A stretch of 64,000 nucleotides of DNA from Forficula auricularia. Taxonomy: Eukaryota > Arthropoda > Insecta > Dermaptera > Forficulidae. The notes below the pieces were generated by a model. That model worked only from the letters and a program-made list of their open reading frames with translations. It ran no database searches and was not told the origin of the DNA. Each line of letters starts with the position of its first letter. The stretch's first letter is position 1. The position numbers and the translations under genes are program-made. This document shows, piece after piece, positions 58,812 through 64,000 of this stretch. The stretch spans positions 2,364,789 to 2,428,788 of the forward strand of contig JALMQS010000132.1 in assembly GCA_024734495.1 (NCBI GenBank), in the 5' to 3' direction.

Positions 58812-59050
58812 ACATTAGTAGAAAATCATAAGATGGTGTCATCTATTAAATCCGATGGAATGGAATATTTTTAAGTATATGTCAGAGGGGTTGTTCTCAC
58901 CCCTCGGGAATCGAACCCGAGTGTAAAAAACAACCCCTCTGACATATAATTAAAAATATTCCATTCCATCGGATTTAATAGATGACACCATCTTATGATT
59001 TTCTAGTAAATTTGAATCTATTATCATCGGCAAATTAATATCTTTCATAT
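58812..59050. mobile_element. Foldback MITE of the 36-kb family, short copy
   Basis: Arms ATGGTGTCATCTATTAAATC, GATGGAATGGAATATTTTTA, ATGTCAGAGGGGTTG and their complements, separated by about 30 bp containing TCGGGAATCGAACCCGAGTG. The tRNA-like core of the 36-kb copies is missing. Confidence 0.8.
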
Positions 59051-59214
59051 AACATTAGTGTTCAATTACAATAAAAAAAAGAAATAACATTTTACTTTTG
59101 AGAAGTGCTTTTACGAGATTTAATTTTTGTATTATTAATTTTTACTTTACCATAAAAGGTATGGAAAAAAGTGTTTTTTTTTTGCTTCTTTTTTTCGAAA
59201 TATCTAAAAAACGG

Positions 59215-59430
59215 CTGAAACTGAGCAAACTCAACCAAATTTTGTATACATAATCTAGTGGACCCCCAGAAGTCTAAAAATGCAAAAACTAACCGCCCAA
59301 AAGAAAAGGGGAGGGTTGTAGGGTCAAAAAATGAAAATATAGGCCCTTGTACCAAACTCAACCAAATTTTGAATACATAATCAGTGGGTCCCCAGAAGTC
59401 TAAAAATGCAAAACTAACCCCCTCCCTACA
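59215..59430 (-). repeat. Tandem repeats, reverse of 12160-12470
   Basis: Two units with AAACTCAACCAAATTTTG, CCCCAGAAGTCTAAAAATGC and AAAACTAACC. They create the spurious minus-strand frame at 59092-59361. Confidence 0.65.
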
Positions 59431-61203
59431 TGAATATAAATAATTTTATTAAATATTAAATATAAGTGAGGGGCCAGGTTTTATGGTAAAGTCAAGTGGC
59501 CGGCTACATCAGAACTTGTCAGTTTATCTAATTTAATTATTATACTTTTTAAAATCAGTATTATTCAAGATGGTTCAAGAACCGCACGAGATTGACTGAA
59601 GAGCCGTATCTTTTTGTAACAATATATGTTGAGCTATCTTATTATGACATTTTCCTTTGTTTTTTAGACTGATGGTGGTAAAGACTGTTTGCCGAAACAG
59701 TTTTATAATTTATTAAATATTAAAAGAAAATGAATTTTGTTTCAGCTTACTGAAAAAAAAATATATATATATATATATATTTTACATTGAGAACATACCT
59801 AATAAGATAATAAGTAATAACCTAATAACTAGTAAGTGTTCTTCGGAGCTTTTAGATATCTCAACGATTGGTGAAATTGTAAATGAATATATGCTATCGA
59901 AGTTCCAATTATTAAAATATGTATGTTAAATTGTTTTTATGGGAAATCATTTCGAATTAAAATATGAATAGGAGCTTTCGGAATTTAATTTAATTTAAGT
60001 AAATTAAATAATTCAAATTACAGTTCAGGTACAAGTAATTTTTTTACTATTTCAAGTGAATATTTATAAATTTATTGAAATATTTATTCTGTGCATTTAT
60101 AAGATTTAATTGATTCCTAATATACTGGCACACTCTCCCTGCTTAGCGGAGAGAAGTAATGTTAATTCTTCAAGTCCTGAGTGCACTAGTCCTTCCTCCT
60201 AAATTTTTAATTGTAGTTATAAACAATGAACAAATAAACTTCGTTTAATTATTAGTAAAATATTAGTAATATAAAAATTTCATTAGTTTTAAAGCTTATT
60301 TTTATTTATTGTTCATATTTTATATACGGTACACATTGTGAAAAATTTTGTGAATATAAAACGGCATTTTCCTTAAGAAATTAAGCTCATGTTGTTTTTT
60401 ACCCATTCGATGCATTTTTTTTCAAGTTAATTATTATCTAACAATTATATTTGAGTCGCTCTGAAGCCAAATTCGGAGAAGTCCACTTTTGAAAAATTTC
60501 TAAATTTCGGTAAATTCTTATCCAACAAATTAAGTTAATTTTTTTACTACATAAGATTTTTTCTTGTTTAGGTTTTCCTCAGTAGAGTCAACATTTTATT
60601 TCTTCTGAATATGTTTTCTTATGTTGCGGCTTAAAAAACATCTATTTTTAATAATTGATGTTTTATGGACTTAACCGCATTGGCTGCTGACTCATTAATT
60701 TCCTAAAAGAAATATAAAAGTCAAAAGATATACGGTCATAGGTGAAGTAAAATGAATTAGTTTTGATTTTAAATACACCAGGACAATTTAGAAAGTTAAC
60801 CAATAAATGGCCATACGCCTGAATATAGGCAATCAATTCGTCATCTCTGCGTCAAGGCTGCGTAAAACATAGGCTCTCCTGTAAAGTACTTGAGTTATAG
60901 AGTTCATATAGAACCTGGTTTCATTTCAAGATATCACAATTTCCCCGCACTTACTAATAATGCTTAAATGTAAGGCTAATTTAAAGTAGTGGCGGGTCGC
61001 TAAACTTCTTTGACCGCCGACCCCTTCAAGAGCTTCTTGAAATTTTATCAAACCCCTTTATTTAATTAGTTGAATAAAAGATTTCACTGTCGATGGTACA
61101 GAATTGTTTTTATTTTAGGTTAAAAATAAAATGAAGAGTCTTCTGTTTTTTAAATAAAATAATTTTTAACCTTTATTTAACTTTTTATTATTTTATATTA
61201 TTA

Positions 61204-61251
61204 TTGCGTCAAAACAGTCTTAGTACTGTATACTCAATTATGAAGATAATT
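61204..61251 (+). pseudogene. RTE-type LINE tail, about 50 bp
   Basis: GCGTCAAAACAGTCTTAGTA, then CTGTATACTCAATTATGAAG equals the last codons, stop and 3' tail of the element at 31813-32634. A minimal 5'-truncated insertion. Confidence 0.65.
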
Positions 61252-61425
61252 ATAATATTTATATCTAATAACACTGTTAAATAGTTAATAATCATTATAA
61301 TAAAAATTTAGTTTTAAAATAAAACATTAAACTGTTTGATATACCTATAATTTGAGGCAAATTAATCATTAAATATATGTTATTAATTATAATTTGCTTG
61401 GAAACATGAATATTATGCATAGATA

Positions 61426-61467
<42 letters not shown>

Positions 61468-62019
61468 AAACAAAACCATTTGTAGAAGGAATTATCTCAT
61501 ATTAATAAACATTTATTATAGAAATTTGTGCCTGAATAGATGCAGAGATTTTAGAGGTTTGCTATCAAATAAATCAATTTCACTATTTAAATACAATTGT
61601 GTAAATAGGTGTGTTAAGTCAATAATAATAAAACATATATTATTATATTTAAAAAATATAATATATGCATTGTTTTGATAGTATAATGTATTTTTTTATA
61701 CTATTCAAAATTCAAGGAAATATCGACGTCATAATACTGCCTGAATCAGTCAAAAATAAATTTTGTCTAGAATCGTTCGAATTTTTATTTCTATATTTAT
61801 TAGTATTATTCAATTCACTAAGTATACATATCATATATTACAATAGAGCAGTGTTTCTTATTTAATAGCACTCCATCTAATGCATAGATATTATTTAGTG
61901 TCTCACTAGCGAATGTGTAAAAATTTAAAATTAGAATTATGTTATTAATACCGAAAAATGTAATAATTTTTAAATTTTGTATTAAATATTAATATATGAT
62001 ACATATAATATGTAAGAAC

Positions 62020-62960
62020 TAATCAACTGGTGTGTGCGCCAACATCTTTCACATTAGTTCCTTATTTGAGATCATCATATTAATTTTCTTCATTCAAAGT
62101 ACTTCAATTCGGTCTTTTGTTTTTAACCAAAATCTCGAGGTTTGTCTTCTAGCATCTAGATCAGGGATTCCCAAACCGTGGTCCGCGGGCCGCATGAGGC
62201 CCTTTTAAAAATAAATTATCATACCTCATATCCTTCTTTAATCCCATTCGATTTAAACCAGGGCTGTCCAACCCGTGGCCCAATACAAAGTCATAAAATT
62301 CCTTAAAACATTAAGATTTATATGAATATACAGGTAAACACACAACAATTTGACCTGATAATTTTTTTTCTCTAAAATAATAAATCTTAAAATCTACTGT
62401 GAAATTTTCTAAAATAAAAGTGATAAATTTAAATTTTGAATCTAAAACTAGATTTCAAGATTTCCGAAAAAATAATGGTCTATTTTCGACTCCATTTTCA
62501 CTAAAAATAAATTTTCTACTTGGAAACTTTCTGATTGAATGTTCTAGAAAAACAATTAGATACCTATCTGAAAGAAAAATTGAATATTGTCTCATTATTG
62601 AAATTTTATATTAATTATCCTGCCAGAAAAAATATAAACAAATACTAATACATAATATCACTTTTTGTAATTATGTAGGTATGTATTTAAGAATAGTAAA
62701 AATAGAAGCTCACTATGAGCTAAATATTATTAAAGTTCTTATTTTTACATTAATAACTAATAACAAATATCAATAGAATTATAATATTTATCCGCGGCCC
62801 GAGACAAGTTTTTTTCTTCAAATGTGGCCCGTATAAGCCAAAAGGTTCGATACCACTGCTCTAGATAGCTTAAGTTTCAAATCTCAAAGATCTGCAACTC
62901 ACCGTATTGGAACTAAGGGCATTCATTTTTTTCGACATGACTAATTTACTCTCCACACTT
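62020..62960 (+). mobile_element. Family B copy split by a hAT element
   Basis: CAACTGGTGTGTGCGCCAAC, then CTTTCACATTAG on the left and TAGCTTAAGTTTCAAAT on the right are family B sequence. The join at CATCTAGAT/CTCTAGATAGC matches the uninterrupted form at 43540-43560. Confidence 0.65.
62162..62858. mobile_element. hAT element, 697 bp, non-coding
   Basis: Left end CAGGGATTCCCAAACCGTGG, right end GGTTCGATACCACTG. The flanks ATCTAGAT (62154-62161) and CTCTAGAT (62859-62866) agree at 7 of 8 positions. A second hAT-type start, CAGGGCTGTCCAACCCGTGG, lies inside at about 62262. Confidence 0.7.
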
Positions 62961-63164
62961 GATTCCAATAGGAATTTAAACCTACTCTTTGAAAAAAAAA
63001 TAAACTCAGTTGATCAAAATGTTTTATTTATATCGGTTCACAAACATTAGAACTTTATTAACTAATATTTATTTATCTGAAGAATTTAGTGAAATTTGAA
63101 AGTTTATAAGGGGAAATAAAAACAAGTTTTTTTGTGTGATTTTTTATTTTTTGTTATTTTTCAA

Positions 63165-63197
63165 CCACCGTTTCGTCAACCTTGCTGACTTCTTCAG
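63165..63197 (-). ncRNA. Hammerhead-like motif
   Basis: CTGAAGA (63197-63191), extra A, stem II GTCA/TGAC, GAAAC (63174-63170), then GGTGG. The cleavage triplet is changed. Sense orientation to perlecan. Confidence 0.5.
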
Positions 63198-63347
63198 AGC
63201 TTCTACAATTATAAAACATTATTAATATGTATTTGCAAGAGTACATTGTAAGATTGAAGTAATTTTTGGAGACGGATTGAGTGGATATTGATGAGGCAGT
63301 CCAAAAAAAGAAGAAGATAATTTATACTATCCTTTTATTCATAAACC

Positions 63348-63379
63348 GACGTTTCGGAGGCTATTCTCTCCTTCTTCAT
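63348..63379 (-). ncRNA. Hammerhead-like motif
   Basis: ATGAAGA (C3 changed to A), extra A, stem II GGAG.../CTCC, GAAACGTC, and stem I AAACC/GGTTT. One core substitution. Confidence 0.5.
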
Positions 63380-63581
63380 GGTTTTGAAAAGTCAGTGAAG
63401 GAAATCCAATGCGATATTCCCTTCTGTATCCTCTTTCAATGGCAGTAACAATACTATATCGTATTTCATTCTCACTATAATTCTGCTGAGAATGAAATAC
63501 GATATATTATTGTTACTGCTACTAAAAGTGGATACAGAGGGGAATGTCGCATTGGATTTCCTTCATTTACTTTTCAAAACG

Positions 63582-63611
63582 CTGAAGAGAGGTAATAGCC
63601 TACGGAACGTC
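63582..63611 (+). ncRNA. Hammerhead-like motif, partner arm
   Basis: CTGAAGA intact, stem AGG/CCT, then GGAACGTC (A13 changed to G). The partner of 63348-63379. Confidence 0.45.
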
Positions 63612-63781
63612 GGTTTATGTATAAAAAGATAGTATAAATTATCTTCTTCCTTTTTTTGGACTGCCTCATCAATATCATCTCAGTACATTATAATTTCAGA
63701 CCAAACTTATATTTTATCCACCAAATACATATTACATATCTTCAATGGTAACGATAATGTGTGATGTAACTAGTTGAAGCC

Positions 63782-63812
63782 CTGAAGAAGTCTGCAAAGT
63801 CGACGAAATGTT
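63782..63812 (+). ncRNA. Hammerhead-like motif
   Basis: CTGAAGA, extra A, stem II GTC.../GAC, GAAATGTT, with stem I AGCC/GGCT. GAAAC has become GAAAT and the triplet is GTT. The partner of 63165-63197. Confidence 0.5.
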
Positions 63813-64000
63813 GGCTGAATAATAAAAAAATCACCCAAAAAAACGTGTCCTTAATTCCCATTAAAAACTTTCGAATATGGTATATAAATACTGTACCTAT
63901 GTTTATATTAAGGATCAATTTTTAAAATATGAGAATAAATTTAATGATTGTCTTACTTTTATAGAACAAACCAGTTGATTAAAAGAAAAACGCTCTCTTC

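Larger units (their letters stand above)
63284..63676. mobile_element. Inner foldback, 393 bp, near-perfect palindrome
   Basis: It runs from GATATTGATGAGGCAGTCC to its complement at 63676, with a spacer of only about 15 bp near 63478. Both arms carry a hammerhead-like core (63348-63379 minus and 63582-63611 plus). Confidence 0.85.
63094..63878. mobile_element. Outer foldback with hammerhead-like arms
   Basis: Inverted arms 63094-63235 and 63745-63878 share AAAAAATCACACAAAAAAAC, the hammerhead-like core and TTCGAAAGTTT-type ends. A second complete foldback (63284-63676) sits between them. Confidence 0.75.
49013..64000 (-). other. Perlecan upstream intron (partial)
   Basis: Non-coding for the host gene as far as can be seen. 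The exon at 48700-49012 starts in phase 0 after a CAG acceptor, so this is intron; the first coding exon may lie in it or beyond 64,000. Identified content is listed separately (49377-50020, 51755-51950, 52163-53258, 54090-56268, 56575-57320, 57700-57872, 58812-59430, 61204-61251, 62020-63878). In 50034-51290, 53460-54080, 57880-58640, 59440-61200 and 61260-62010 I see only AT-rich sequence, microsatellites such as (AT)n at 59760-59780 and 61431-61462, and no supportable gene. Confidence 0.6.

Noticed and set aside
58640..59600. hAT element starting CAGGGGTGGCCACTAGCC
   Set aside because: No right terminus or 8-bp duplication could be matched with confidence.

Overview
This is eukaryotic, strongly AT-rich intronic DNA from an arthropod; the species cannot be fixed from the window. 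One host gene crosses the whole window on the minus strand. Seven exons join in one open reading frame with matching splice phases, giving about 447 residues: an acidic Ser/Thr-rich segment, a Lys/His-rich segment, an acidic segment with Ser-Gly glycosaminoglycan sites, a SEA domain split over two exons, and two LDL-receptor class A modules. That domain order is that of perlecan (HSPG2; terribly reduced optic lobes, trol, in insects). The signal-peptide exon was not found and lies upstream (right) of 49,012. The rest of the protein lies left of 21,571.

Layout from right to left, which is the direction of transcription. 49,013-64,000 is the upstream intron. It carries nested foldback elements, hAT, Harbinger and mariner elements, a Helitron-like copy and a hammerhead-bearing foldback. 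44,448-49,012 holds three clustered exons separated by short introns containing an internally deleted hAT element and LINE 3' ends. 39,967-40,123 and 31,552-31,721 encode the SEA domain, with a 1.5-kb foldback complex, a mitochondrial COI insertion, LINE ends and a MITE cluster around them. 29,902-30,090 and 21,571-21,693 encode the LDLa modules. 1-21,570 is intron with a SINE, several Helitron-like or MITE families, tandem LINE ends and satellite-like arrays. No other host gene was found, and most short open frames are chance or lie inside transposons.

The most notable pattern is a set of small repeats whose arms carry hammerhead-ribozyme-like cores: CTGANGA, a stem-loop, GAAA and then a C17-type cleavage triplet. 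At least six sequence-distinct families show it, nearly all as inverted pairs (foldbacks). One family has a solo 105-bp copy flanked by a 12-bp target duplication and a foldback copy flanked by a 13-bp duplication. This fits the ribozyme-bearing terminal repeats known from Penelope-like retroelements. Every core carries one extra A between the CTGANGA box and stem II, so activity needs testing. Several cores lie in sense orientation inside perlecan introns.

Other supported elements are: a mariner with intact D,D34D residues but two frameshifts; an RTE/BovB-type LINE 3' half inserted 91 bp upstream of a SEA exon, plus two remnants of the same family; CR1/Jockey-type LINE C-termini, including a higher-order tandem array; hAT elements with 8-bp duplications, one keeping a transposase C-terminus; a PIF/Harbinger MITE with TTA duplication; a tRNA-derived SINE with an 11-bp duplication; and a COI NUMT that shows TGA read as Trp.
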